64,000 nucleotides of DNA from Tetracentron sinense (lineage: Eukaryota > Streptophyta > Magnoliopsida > Trochodendrales > Trochodendraceae). The notes beneath the pieces are model-generated. The model had not been told where the DNA came from, searched no databases, and was given only the letters and a program-made list of their open reading frames with translations. The stretch is taken from the NCBI GenBank assembly GCA_015143295.1, contig CM026570.1, positions 26,667,250 through 26,731,249 on the forward strand. The letters are read 5' to 3'. Shown piece by piece: positions 43,647 through 54,141 of the stretch (positions within the stretch are counted from its first letter, which is position 1; the number at the start of each line of letters is the position of its first letter). The translations under genes and the position numbers were made by a program.

Positions 43647-44342
43647 CCTCTGTAACGACCCCAAAATCCTACAAGGCTAAAATAGGACTTTGGAATCCTC
43701 ACATTTTCTTAACCTACTTAAAAACCATGCATACAAGGCTTACTACACGAGTCTCCAAAAATGAGAGTAGTAAAATTCCGATATATAAACTATAACTAAC
43801 CTGCACAAGTCTACGGTCAACATATACAACCCACTATAAACCAACAAGTTTGAAAAATACAACTATAAAAGTCTACTGAGCAACATCCTCAAAAAGTCTA
43901 TTTCAAAACTCTCTCAACTAAACAAAGCATAAACTAAGAGGTATAGACACCCAAGCCTTCGGCTCCTTCCTCGGAAGGCTCACATTCTCCTGCTTCCTTA
44001 ATGTAAGCTTCCTCAATTCACAGCTCCGCCGTGTACTCCTGCTCTAAACCTGCCAAGACAAAAGTCCGGCTGAGTACAAAAGTAATCGGTATATATAAAA
44101 TCCAACCAACAATAATAATATACTTTCACTTAGTTAGAAATATATCCAATTGCATAATAACATAATCAGAGTACGGAAGAACGTGTGCGCATATACATCA
44201 TATCATCACCTTGACTTGTGTACTTGTGAGAATCTTAGACTTAGAAGATAATACTCTTATGAGCTGCTTATGCTTATGAGACCACGTGCTTGTGAGATGC
44301 TTATGCTTATGCACTTATTCAGATCATACAATGATGTAACAT

Positions 44343-44468
44343 CCCGTTCTTGGCGGATACGGACCATGTCTAAGAAATCATATGGTTGGCATGCCGTTCT
44401 TGGCGGATACGGACCATGCTTAAGAATCCAATGGTTGACATGCCGTTCTTGGCGGATACGGACCATGT
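44343..44468 (-). repeat. three copies of a 49-50 bp direct repeat in the LTR
   Basis: CCGTTCTTGGCGGATACGG followed by ACCATG occurs at 44344, 44394 and 44443. Spacers between copies share AAGAA...ATGGTTG. It lies downstream of the TATA box on the transcribed strand, so it would be in the R-U5 leader. Confidence 0.88.
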
Positions 44469-45338
44469 CATGCTTATGCTTATTCAGAATGTCATACGTA
44501 TGTCATGCTCATGCTTGTGGTCCACATGTGTGACTTGTGAGACTCTTATCTTAACATACACGTGCATATGTGCTTAAGTGTCGAAATTAACATTCGAGTT
44601 GGTAATTGCCTAGATTCCGATCTCCCACCATAGAAACTCCACTATACTGTCCCATACCAAATAGTTAGAGAATTCCCGGTTTGAGAGATTTTCCTCTAAG
44701 TTCTTACCTTCCCGACTATCAATTTCCATGCAAGTAATTAGACATACTTAACGAACAATCACATATATATATATATATCTTATCATAATTCATATCACAA
44801 TTCATAATCACTTTACCACAATTTCATGAGAGTATAATAGCATTCATCCTCTCAAGCATTTTCACAAACACCTTGGGTACACATATTATGAATCCATTGC
44901 CCTTTTACATTTCCAACATTCCATCAAGCCATAAACCATCTATACAATCCAAATATCATCCACTTCCACACATTAATCCCATCCTCCATACATTCTATCC
45001 ACATTCAACTCCACATTTCCATCCATAATTAGCTTACTTCATAGAAAATTTGGGAAAAATGCGTCTAATCTCTATTCTATCATTCATACCATATTAACAT
45101 TCACAAAACATTAAAATAGAGTTGATTAGGATAGTATATCGACCTTAGGAATCCTTCCCTTGGATTCAAAACGCTCCCAAGGTGATTTGGGGAAGCTTTC
45201 CAAGCTCTCCTAGCAAAATCCAACCTATCTCCTTCTTCTCAAAGAAATCTCTCTCTCAAAACCCTAGGTTTTCTCTCTTTTTTTGTCAAATTAGGTTAGA
45301 AATACGTAGAGTATTCTAATACCCCGAAATAGGATCCC

Positions 45339-45346
45339 TATTTATA
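45339..45346 (-). promoter_or_regulatory. TATA box of the gypsy LTR
   Basis: The minus strand reads GGGGCTATAAATAGGG, a strong TATAAATA box. Transcription would run toward lower coordinates, giving U3 from 46106 to about 45310 and a long R-U5 of about 1.65 kb. Confidence 0.7.
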
Positions 45347-45410
45347 GCCCCAAGGTCTGAGAACCAAAAGACCGAAAATCCCTTACTAAAATTCTGCAAA
45401 AACACGAAAG

Positions 45411-45592
45411 ACCGAGCGATCGGTTCTCAACCGAGCGATCGGTATTTCTATTGAGTGATCGCTTGAAAACACCCTCTCTGGAAAAAATTTCCATACAAAA
45501 TTTTGGACCAGTCGATAGATACCGATCGATCGGTTTTGGACCGATCAATCGCTACTTCTGACCGAGGGATCGGTTTTGTACCGATTGATCCC
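45411..45592 (-). promoter_or_regulatory. array of ACCGANCGATCGGT-type near-palindromes upstream of the TATA box
   Basis: ACCGAGCGATCGGT occurs at 45411-45424 and 45430-45443, ACCGATCGATCGGT at about 45521-45534, and ACCGAGGGATCGGT at 45561-45574. Weaker forms are near 45452 (GAGTGATCGCTT), 45540 (ACCGATCAATCGCT) and 45580 (ACCGATTGATCCCT). They fall about 65-250 bp upstream of the TATA box, where LTR enhancers usually sit. Confidence 0.75.
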
Positions 45593-46106
45593 TAGCGATC
45601 GTTGTTCTACAGATTTTTGACTCGTTTTACTGTTTCAGCCATAACTTTTGACTCGATCGTCGGATTTCGACGATTCAACTTGCGTTGGATTCGTCTTCCG
45701 AAAAGGAACATTTCTGGTGTTTTAGAATTTCTAAATTCCCTTTCAATTATGGACCAAAAGTCCCCAAATTTGACTGATCTGCAATTCCATCAGACAAGAC
45801 ATTGGAAAACCCGCCTTTTGACTTAGCTTAGACCAAAATTATGGAAAAACATTAAACATGAACCTCGAAGAGGGTTCCAATAACTTTCTAATGGTTCAAC
45901 AATCACTCAATTCCAATAAACGGTGTCAAAACTGGAGCTTCCTAAAGTTCAGGGTGTGATATGACATCCCCCCGCTTACAAGTTTGATTAAGCCTTAATC
46001 ACACTATACCAATTAGATATTAATACATAAATATTAAAACATCACAAGGACTATAATACTCTTAATGCTTGCAATTAAAAACATGAAAAAGATCTGGGTC
46101 TCTACA

Positions 46107-47269
46107 CAACCTAAGTGTAGGAATTCATTTTGATGGAATCCGAGGTTGTTTGCCTGATTAGAGAACCAAGAGGCCTGAAATCCATGCTTAGAAAGTATAC
46201 GTCGGCCTAAACCTACAAACACGCACCAAATCCAAACCGGGGGAGGGATTTCGATGTCATTTCTATTAACACATTTATTTTGACCCAGCCAAAGTGTGGG
46301 AATTCGTTTCGATGGAATCCGAGGTCGTTGGCCCGATTTGGGCAACAAGTGGCCTGAAATCCTTACTTAGAAAGTATACTTCGGCTTAAACCTACAAACG
46401 CATACCAAATCCAAACCAGGGGTCAGATTTCGATGTCATTTCTTCAAACACGTGTATTTCAACCATACCTATGTATGGAAATTCGTTTCAATGGAATCCG
46501 AGGTCGTTTGCCAGATTTGGGCACCAAGGGGCCCGAAATGGCTATTTATAAATTATACTTCAGCCAAAACCTATAAACGAGAACCGAATTCAAACAGGGG
46601 TCGGATTTCGATGTCATTTCTTTTAATGCCTGTATTTCGACCCAGCCAAGGTGTGGGAATTCGTTTCGATGGAATCCAAGGTCGTTTGCCCGATTTGGGT
46701 TCCGAGAGGCCTGAAATCCATACTTCGAAAGTATACTTCGACTTAAACCTACAAACATGCACCAAATCCAAACCAGGGGTCGAATATCGGTTCTTTGAAT
46801 GTGTATATTTCGACCCTACCTATGTATGGAAATTCGTGTCGATGGAATCCGAGGTCGTTTGCCCGATTTGTGCACCAAGAGGCCCGCAATCCATACATTG
46901 AAAGTATTCTTCGGCCTAAACACATAAACGCGTAACAATTCCAAATCGGGGGACGAATTTCGATGTCGTTTCTTCAAACACGTGTATTTCGACCCAGCCT
47001 ATGTATGGAAATTCGTTTCGATGGAATCCGAGGTCGTTTGCCCGATTTGGGCCCTAAGAGGCCCAAAATCCATAATTAGAAAGTACACTTCGGCCTAAAC
47101 ATATAACTCGCACCAAATCCAAGCCGGGTCGGATTTCAATGCCGATTCTTCTAATGCGTGTATTTCGACCCAATCTAGGTGTGACAACTCGTTTTGATGG
47201 AATCCGAGGTCGTTTGCTCGATTTGGACACCGAGATGGTTGGAATTCATACTAAGAAAGTATACTTCGG
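46107..47269. repeat. 179-bp satellite array, block 8
   Basis: Six to seven monomers: an A/E-like one next to the LTR, then F, B, G, an H-like one, B and D'. It ends in CATACTAAGAAAGTATACTTCGG, the insertion site of LINE A2, whose last 14 bases are duplicated after the element. Confidence 0.93.
47256..47269 (+). repeat. left target-site duplication of LINE A2
   Basis: AAAGTATACTTCGG here recurs at 54966-54979 behind the poly(A). The leading As are ambiguous with the tail, so 11-14 bp are duplicated. Uninterrupted counterparts of the site are at about 8594 and 26610. Confidence 0.88.
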
Positions 47270-47502
47270 AAAATGGCTCGAAGGTTGTGTTTTGCCCTAC
47301 TTCTAATACTGATCAACGGCTAAATCGTTTCCTTTTTCTATTGCCATGAGTTCTAGCTGCGCGGTGAGCACAAAGCGAACTATTCTTTCGCCGTTTACCG
47401 ACTGAGAAAGAATTTGGTCTGGCCACTTTTATAATTTTTTCGACCCATCCTAAGTGCAGGAACAATGCTCTTGCGCTGTGTCTGAAACTCTTCCTCGCAG
47501 TC
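47270..47502 (+). other. LINE A2 5' untranslated region
   Basis: 233 bp between the target duplication and the ORF1 ATG, without a long frame. A stretch at about 47430-47462 (TATAATTTTTTCGACCCATC then CTAAGTGCAGGAA) resembles part of the satellite E monomer. As an L1-type leader it should hold the internal promoter, but no motif can be named with confidence. Confidence 0.6.
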
Positions 47503-48931
47503 ATGGCGTCTGCTGGCACTGTGCCAGCAGACCCCCCTCCACCCTCTAGTCCAAAACCCTGGTCTACTCTTTTTGAATCCACCAAGACCACTTCCTCTGA
47601 ACCTTCACTTCGTTTCATCCCTCCTGATCTTGTTAAAGGAAAAAAAACTGCATGTCTCCTCGCGGAAGATTTAGAAGAGGGGATTGACCGATGGTCCAAT
47701 GCCCTAATCGGCTTTGTTTTGGGATCCCAGCCTTATTTCAACAGTTTAAAGCGATTCGTACAAAGGATCTGGGCACCTAAAGGGCAACTGGAAGTTTTAG
47801 GTCTTGCTAATGGGCTTTTTGTGTTCGATTTCAGCTGCGAAGAGGACAAAATTCGAATTCTTGAGGCTGGACCCTGGTTCTTTGATAAAAAACCCTTGGT
47901 GCTCCGACCATGGTGCCCTTCTTCTAAGCTGGAGAAGCCTTTAGTCTCCTCCCTTCCTCTTTGGATCAAATTGCCAGGCCTTCAACTTCATCTTTGGGGT
48001 GAATCTTCGCTCAGCAGGCTTGCAAGCGTTATTGGAACCCCATTGTACTCTGACAAAATAACTGCTGGGAAAGAGAGGCTGTCATATGCCAGAATTTGTG
48101 TAGAAATTTCTGCTCGAGATGATCTCCCCGATCTCATCGACTTATTGATGCCTAATGGCTCTCTCATTCAACAAAGAGTCGAGTATGACTAAAAGCCCTT
48201 CAAATGCTCTAAGTGTTGGTCATTTGGTCACCTGGACTCTCATTGCTCCACTAAACAGATCTATGTCCCAAAAACCGCTAATCCTTGTTCCTCTTCAAAT
48301 CCTTTTGCTTGGGACTAGTGAAGTTGCCACAACTCCCGGTGACAGACCATCTTCGGAGGGTTTCAGCGATGTTCGGATAGACGCTTCCCTGGAGCTTGGA
48401 AACCATGACGGCGTCACAACAACTGAGCACCCTCTAGACGCAGGACGATTAGTGAATATTATCGACCACTCTGTTGCAGAGGATAGCGCTGGGGGAGACG
48501 ATGAATCTCCAGTTGAAGTTGGGTTTGCTTCATATAGGCCATCACCTGTTCGACAGTTTGCCTCAATCAAAGCCCGAAATGAAGCTCTCAACCGAAATCC
48601 TCTTATTGACTGGGCATTGCAGGATAACCTAGCTCATGAGGAAGATTTGGCTCTACTGAACTCCTTGAGCCCTGAGCAACCAAAATTCATCTCTGATCCC
48701 AATTTTAATTCCCGGCCTAATGCCTATCTTGGCCCTCAATCTCCTGATCCCCCAGATGAAGGCACATTGTTTAGCCCAAATCGGTTTGATGCCCTTACTG
48801 CTATCGATGGAGAACTGGGCTCTGACTCCCCATTCGCTCGAGGCGTAGCCACAAGAAGCGGTTTCCTCAGGCTAGCGAATCCCCTAGTGACTCTGCCCCT
48901 ATTGGGGGCCCAGCTCTTTAACTTTCATTGA
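47503..48931 (+). pseudogene. LINE A2 ORF1 (DUF4283 RNA-binding domain, CCHC knuckle), broken
   Basis: The ATG at 47503 opens MASAGTVPADPPPPSSPKPW. Residues about 55-200 match the plant L1 ORF1 pattern of a DUF4283 domain (DRWSNALIGFVLG, LFVFDFSCEEDKIRILEAGP, WFFDKKPLVLRPW, PLWIKLPGLQLHLW). A TAA at 48190-48192 stops the frame just before the zinc knuckle, CSKCWSFGHLDSHC, which continues in the same frame. A frameshift near 48300-48315 precedes the acidic variable C-terminus, which includes the typical FSPNRFDALT, and a stop at 48929-48931. ORF1 normally binds the LINE RNA. A perfect 11-bp hairpin covers codons 2-10 (47508-47532). Confidence 0.88.
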
Positions 48932-48934
48932 TTG

Positions 48935-51900
48935 ATGAATAAGATCGCTGCTTGGAATATCTGTGGTCTTAATGACCCTTTAAAGCAAGCGGAAATCAGG
49001 AAGATTATTGCTACTCAAAAACTATCCATGATTGCGATTCTAGAAACGAGAGTTCGTCAAGCTAATGCGCTGAGGACCTTCAAATGCATTGCTAGAGGAT
49101 GGGATTTTGTTGAGAACTACAGTCACTCCACTCTTGTTAGGATCTGGGTGCTATGGGACCCATCCTTTTTCCAGCTCCAACTCCTCAAAGCCACAGATCA
49201 GCTCGTCCACTGTAGAGTATCAACCTGCAACTCTGCTAATACCTTCCTCTCTTCATTCATTTATGCTTCTAACAGTGAGACTGAACGCAGATCTTTATGG
49301 CTCGACTTGGTTTCTTTAGCTTGCCCTATGGAACCATGGGTAATGCTTGGTGACTTCAATGTCATTCGGTTTCAAGGTGAAAAAATTGGTGGAGCCCCAT
49401 ATCAACCACGCAATTCTCGAGAATTCAATGAATGTCTTCACTCTCCTCCCCTATTCCTAGGGGACACAGGCCTTTCAAATTTTTCAACTTTTGGACTGAG
49501 CATTCAGATTCCAAAAGTATTGTAGCGGAGGTTTGGCAGATGCAATTCGAGGGTAACCCAATGTTTCAACTTGTCCAGAAACTCAAAGCCCTCAAATTTC
49601 GTTTGCGGGGATGGAGCAAAGCCACTTTCAGTCAAATCAACTCTCGAATGATCCAAGCCAAACTTTTACTGGATCAGGCTCAACAACAACTCCATTCCAA
49701 TCCTCACGATGAAACTCTTGTTGCTGCTGAAAAACTTCTTCTCCGTGATTATTGTTTCTTAGCTCGATCGGAGGAAGTTGCACTCAGACAAAAATCCAGA
49801 CTTCTATGGCTCTCATTGGGAGATAACAACTCCAAATTCTTCCACAACAGCCTTGCCTCTCGTCGTGGATTCAATCGTATCTCTTCTATTATTGTTGGTG
49901 AAGTCACTCTAACACAAGAGGAAGAAATCAGTTCAGCTGGGGTGAACTTTTTCGAAAGACTGTTATCCAGACCTCATGATGAAGATGTTATTGGCCCTGA
50001 GGACATACCCAGCTTTCGCACTGTCGACCCACTAGACCATTCTTTGCTAACGGCTCCCATCACACCCGCAGAGATCAAATGGGCCTTTTTTGACTGCCAC
50101 AATGAGAAATCCCCTGGGCCTGATGGATTCAATGCCCATTTTTTCAAGAGCTGCTGGGATATTGTTGAAAGAGATGTTGTTAGGGCAGTTCAGAATTTTT
50201 TCAGATCCTTTAAGTTGCTTACAGAGATGAACTCCACTCTCATCTCTTTAATTCCCAAAGTGGCTAGACCAAACTCCTTCTCTGATTATCGCCCTATCTC
50301 TCTCTGTAACACCATCTACAAATGCATTTCCAAGATCTTAGCATCTCGTCTCAAGCTTGTTCTACCTCGTCTTATTAGTGAAAGTCAATTTGCTTTTACC
50401 AAAAGGGAGAAATATTGCCGACAGTATCCTCCTAATTCATAAGCTTGTCAGGAATTATCATCGGGACAAAGGTTCTCCTCGATGTGCCATCAAGATCGAC
50501 CTCATGAAGGCCTTTGATACGGTTAGATGGGACTATCTGATCTTAATATTGCGGAAGATGAGATTTCCAGAAAGCTTTATCCAATGGTTGATTCCTTGCT
50601 TCACTTCGCCCCGCTTTTCAGTTGTTATAAATGGCTCTCCACAAGGTTATTTCAGCAGCTCACGTGGTTTGCGACAGGGTGACCCTCTCTCCCCCTTTCT
50701 GTTTGTGATTGCTATGGAGGGATTCTCTTCTCTTCTCAACCATGCGGTTGGCTTGGGTCACATTTCATTGCATCCGAGGTGTGATAATCCTCTCATCTCC
50801 CACATTAGTTTTGCTGACGATTTATTTGTTTTTCTCAAAGCAGACCAACAATCAGCCACTGAACTTGGCAGAGTCCTCACAAATTTCTCCTCTATATCAG
50901 GGCTTCGACCAAATCCACAAAAGAGCCAAATGTTTTTTGCCGGGGACAACTCTATCAGTTCAATCAGCTTTCAAGCGCCTCTTGCATTTCAGAATAGGAA
51001 GTCTGCCTGTCAAATACTTGGGAATGCCTCTAATTTCCGGACGCCTCTCTGCATCTGCTTGTCAACCATTGCTTGATCGAATTCTCAGCAAAGTTCAAAA
51101 CTGGAAGGCTATCTTCTTATCTTATGCTGGTCGGGTGGAACTTATCAAATCAGTCCTGAATAGTTTGCATATTTACTGGACCAAACTTCTTATCCTTCCC
51201 AAATCAATCTCCAAGCAAATAGAACAAATATGTTGCCGCTTCCTATGGTCTGGCAGTGATCTCCGAAACAAAATTCACCCCATAGCTTGGTCATCTGTTT
51301 GCTGCCCAAAACAAGGAGGACTAGGCCTTCGTAAGCTTTCAGACTGGAATAAATCTGGTATTTTGCGACAAGTTTGGGCAATAGCATCTCATTCGGACAA
51401 TCTATGGGTAAGATGGTGCTCCAAGAAACTCATTCGCAACAAATTCTTCTGGACTATGACAATTCCCACAGATTGCTCTTGGAGTTGGCGGAAGATTCTT
51501 CAATCTCGCGAAGTTGCAAAAAACTTAATCACTCATTCCATAACTGATGGATCCAAGACCTCTCTCTGGCATGATCCGTGGCATCCAATGGGCATTTTAT
51601 CTGAGCAATTTGGAGATCGACTACAATACGACTCAAGTCTTCCGCGCGATGCTTTGGTGGGATCTATTATATCCGATTTTACCTGGAATCCTCCCCCAGC
51701 GATTTCTGCAGATCTGTTATCAGTTTGGAATGAACTTCAACTGGTGGATATCAATGCTTCCTTACCTTCTGATCGAGTAATTTGGAAGCCCAACCCCAAA
51801 GGTCAATACTCCCTCAAATCTGCCTGGGATAGCATCAGAGTGCGCAATCCTCTTATGTCTTGGTGGAGTCTGGCGTGGTCGGGCCAATACATTCCAAGAC

Positions 51901-52139
51901 ATTCTTTTATTTTGTGGCTAGCCCTGTCCAACAAACTTCAAACTCAGGATCGCCTTCTCTCCCTAAATATCATCACTCACTCCCGATGCATTTTCTGTTG
52001 GACTTCCTCTGAGAGTCTCCAACATTTGTTTTTTGAATGTCAATTCACATCCCAAATATGGAGATCAATTCTTAGCCTCTGTCGTTACTCTTCCAGGCAG
52101 ATTCTTCCTTGGAATCGTGAAGGGGAATGGGCCGCCAAA
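48935..52139 (+). pseudogene. LINE A2 ORF2, 5' part: endonuclease and reverse transcriptase, broken
   Basis: The ATG at 48935 is only 3 nt after the ORF1 stop. The endonuclease keeps AAWNICGLN, ILETRVR and MLGDFNVIR, but its C-terminal third, with the SDH motif, is deleted near 49440-49460, where the frame also changes. The RT shows KSPGPDGFNAHFF, YRPISLCNTIYKCISKIL, IKIDLMKAFDTVRWD, GLRQGDPLSPFLF and SFADDLFVF. Frameshifts lie near 50400 and near 50945; at 50945 an extra C is present compared with LINE A1. The thumb and zf-RVT region (CIFC...H...C) follow, until nested LINE B2 interrupts at 52139. Confidence 0.9.
52125..52139 (+). repeat. left target-site duplication of nested LINE B2 (15 bp)
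   Basis: GAATGGGCCGCCAAA here and at 54127-54141. LINE A1 contains this 15-mer once, in the same protein context, at about 12933-12947. Confidence 0.96.
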
Positions 52140-54050
52140 CAAAGGCAGACTACCAGTGAGATATCTCGGAGTTCCTTTATCTACTACCCGGCTTACGAAG
52201 AGAGACTGCACTCCTCTTGTTGAGAAGATTCAGGCTCGTATGGCTTCATGGAAACATAGAAGTCTATCCTATGCAGGGAGGATAGAACTTATCAAGGCTG
52301 TTTTGAGTAGCTTTCCATTATTCTGGTGCAATGTGTTTTTGTTACCTAAAGCCACATCTCGAACTATAGAGAGTATATTTGCTGGATTCCTATGGGGAGG
52401 AGTTGATATGGATAAACGGTGTCACAAGGTAGCTTGGAGTACCATTTGTATGCCGCGTTCCGAAGGGGGCCTTGGCTTGAGGCGAGTGGAAGATTGGAAT
52501 AAAAGTGCCCTTATGAGAAGGGTGTGGGAGCTGGCCTGTAACAACGAATCTATTTGGGTTCGGTGGTTCTACAGCAAATACTTGAGGAGCAACTCCGTTT
52601 GGACCATGAACATGCCATCTTTGCCATCATGGAGTATTCGAAGTATTCTAAATGTGCGGCACCTGTCTGAGCGTGCAGTAACACATTTTATTGGGAATGG
52701 GCAATCTACATGGGTTTGGTTGGACCCTTGGCATCCTCGAGGTAATCTCTTACACCAAAACTGGCACCTTAGCCTTCCTATGAATGGTATTAACAGGAGT
52801 GCTACTATTGACGCCTTACGAGATGGGAATAGTTGGGATCTTCCTATCCCCACTGAGCCAGAACTTTTTGAGGCTTGGGATGAGATTAATTATATCCAGA
52901 CCATGGCTCCTGACATTGCAGACAAAATAATATGGACACCAAATCACCATGGTGTCTTCACGCTTATTTCGGCCTGGGAATCTATTAGACCCCGAAATGG
53001 GATGGTTCGATGGCATGAATTAACTTGGTACACAGGAAACATTCCTCGGCATTCTTTCATTCTATGGATGGCTATAAAGGAGGCGCTGATGACGAGAGAC
53101 AAGTTACTCCGTTGGGGTGTCATAAATGATGACAGGTGCTTACTTTGCAATAGATCCAATGAAGACCACTCTCATTTGTTTATGTTATGTCCTTTTTCGA
53201 TCAGCATTTGGAATGCTTTAGCCCAAAAAATCCAGGTGCGACCTCCTTCCTTCCCTACTTTCAATGACATAATCCAATGGTATAGCCCGAGGTGGAGTGG
53301 TAAGAGTTTTGCTAATCGGATCCGAAAGGTGGTTTTAGGAGCTTTTGTGTACCATATTTGGGGGGAGAGGAACCGAAGGAGGGTTAATAATATTCTAATA
53401 CAAGCTGATTTTGTTATTTACAATATTATGGAGGAAGTATCCCTCAAGTTTGGTGGAGACTTGAATCAAGTTAATGACTGCCCTCGGAACAGATCCATTG
53501 CAGACAACTGGAACTTAAGGCTGAGATGGAGAACAAAAACCATTACCTGGGTCTCTTGGCTGCCTCCCGAACCGGGTGTTATTACAGTTAATACGGATGG
53601 AGCCTTGTCAACAACTCACCACGGCTATGGATGCATATTTCGAAATCACAATGGTGTTGTGGTTCATGCTTTTGCCGAGACTAGTAACTCAAACTCGATT
53701 CTGGATTTGGAGCTCCTGGCCGTGAGAAGGGGTCTTGAAGAAGCCACTCGATTGCATTTGATGAGTATCCAGGTGGAATCTGACTCCTCTTGGGCGGTGT
53801 GCTGTATATCCAAAGCATGTGTATGGCCATGGAAATCTACCAATGTTCTGATGGATATTGAAGTCCTAATTAGAAGCTTCGACAGTTTTCCATTAGATTT
53901 GTGCCGCGTGAAACAAACAAGGCTGCTGACTTCCTCTCTAAGTTTTGTAACTCTCCTAGTGAGATTTTCCTTTCTACTGATGAATTTCCCCTAACTCTAG
54001 CTAAAATTGTTAGTGATGATGCTAGGGGCCATCAGTATTTAAAGATGTAA
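52140..54050 (+). pseudogene. LINE B2 ORF2 remnant (RT thumb, zinc motif, RNase H)
   Basis: One frame runs from the junction through YLGVPLSTTRLTKRDCTPLV, YAGRIELIKAVLSS, the zf-RVT region (CLLCNRSNEDHSHLFMLC) and RNase H (VNTDGALSTTHHGYGC, Glu in DLELLAVRRG, QVESDSSWAV). A frameshift near 53885 precedes the last RNase H motif, which goes on in another frame to a stop at 54048-54050. Unlike LINE B1, this copy keeps the catalytic Glu of RNase H. No RT active site or endonuclease is present. Confidence 0.93.
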
Positions 54051-54126
54051 TTTGTTTGGTTTAATTTACCTGGTCGGGGTCTGCCTAACCCCAGCTTTCC
54101 CCCCCCCCCCCCCCCCCCAAAAAAAA
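52140..54126 (+). mobile_element. LINE B2, 5'-truncated LINE nested in LINE A2
   Basis: About 1.97 kb matching the 3' third of LINE B1 (17018 to about 18932 on the other strand) with very few differences. It begins at CAAAGGCAGACTACCAGTG inside the RT region, and ends with the tail hairpin, an unusual run of 20 C (54099-54118) and 8 A (54119-54126). It is bracketed by perfect 15-bp target duplications. It must be younger than LINE A2. Confidence 0.96.
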
Positions 54127-54141
54127 GAATGGGCCGCCAAA

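Larger units (their letters stand above)
39527..46106 (-). mobile_element. decayed Ty3/gypsy retrotransposon with 5' LTR, 3' end missing
   Basis: Minus-strand order: LTR (46106-43651), primer-binding site, gag, protease, reverse transcriptase, RNase H, integrase. This order (integrase last) defines Ty3/gypsy. The element ends inside the integrase core at about 39527; the integrase C-terminus, polypurine tract and 3' LTR are absent. The RT and gag sequences suggest the Tekay/Del type of chromovirus, but the chromodomain that would decide this is lost. Multiple stops and frameshifts and one micro-LINE insertion make it non-functional. A candidate intron lies between gag and protease (42132-42269). 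Confidence 0.92.
43651..46106 (-). mobile_element. 5' LTR of the gypsy element (2456 bp)
   Basis: On the minus strand the LTR begins TGTAGAGACCC (46106) and ends GGGTCGTTACA (43651), giving TG...CA ends with matching terminal repeats (TGTA-N2-GACCC). Satellite resumes directly at 46107. Its U3 holds an array of near-palindromic 14-mers (45411-45592) and a TATA box (45339-45346). Three copies of a 49-50 bp repeat (44343-44468) lie in the downstream half. No coding frame is present. Confidence 0.8.

Noticed and set aside
44760-44780. AT dinucleotide run (ATATATATATATAT) in the gypsy LTR as a promoter
   Set aside because: It is downstream of the better TATAAATA box on the transcribed strand and is simple sequence only.
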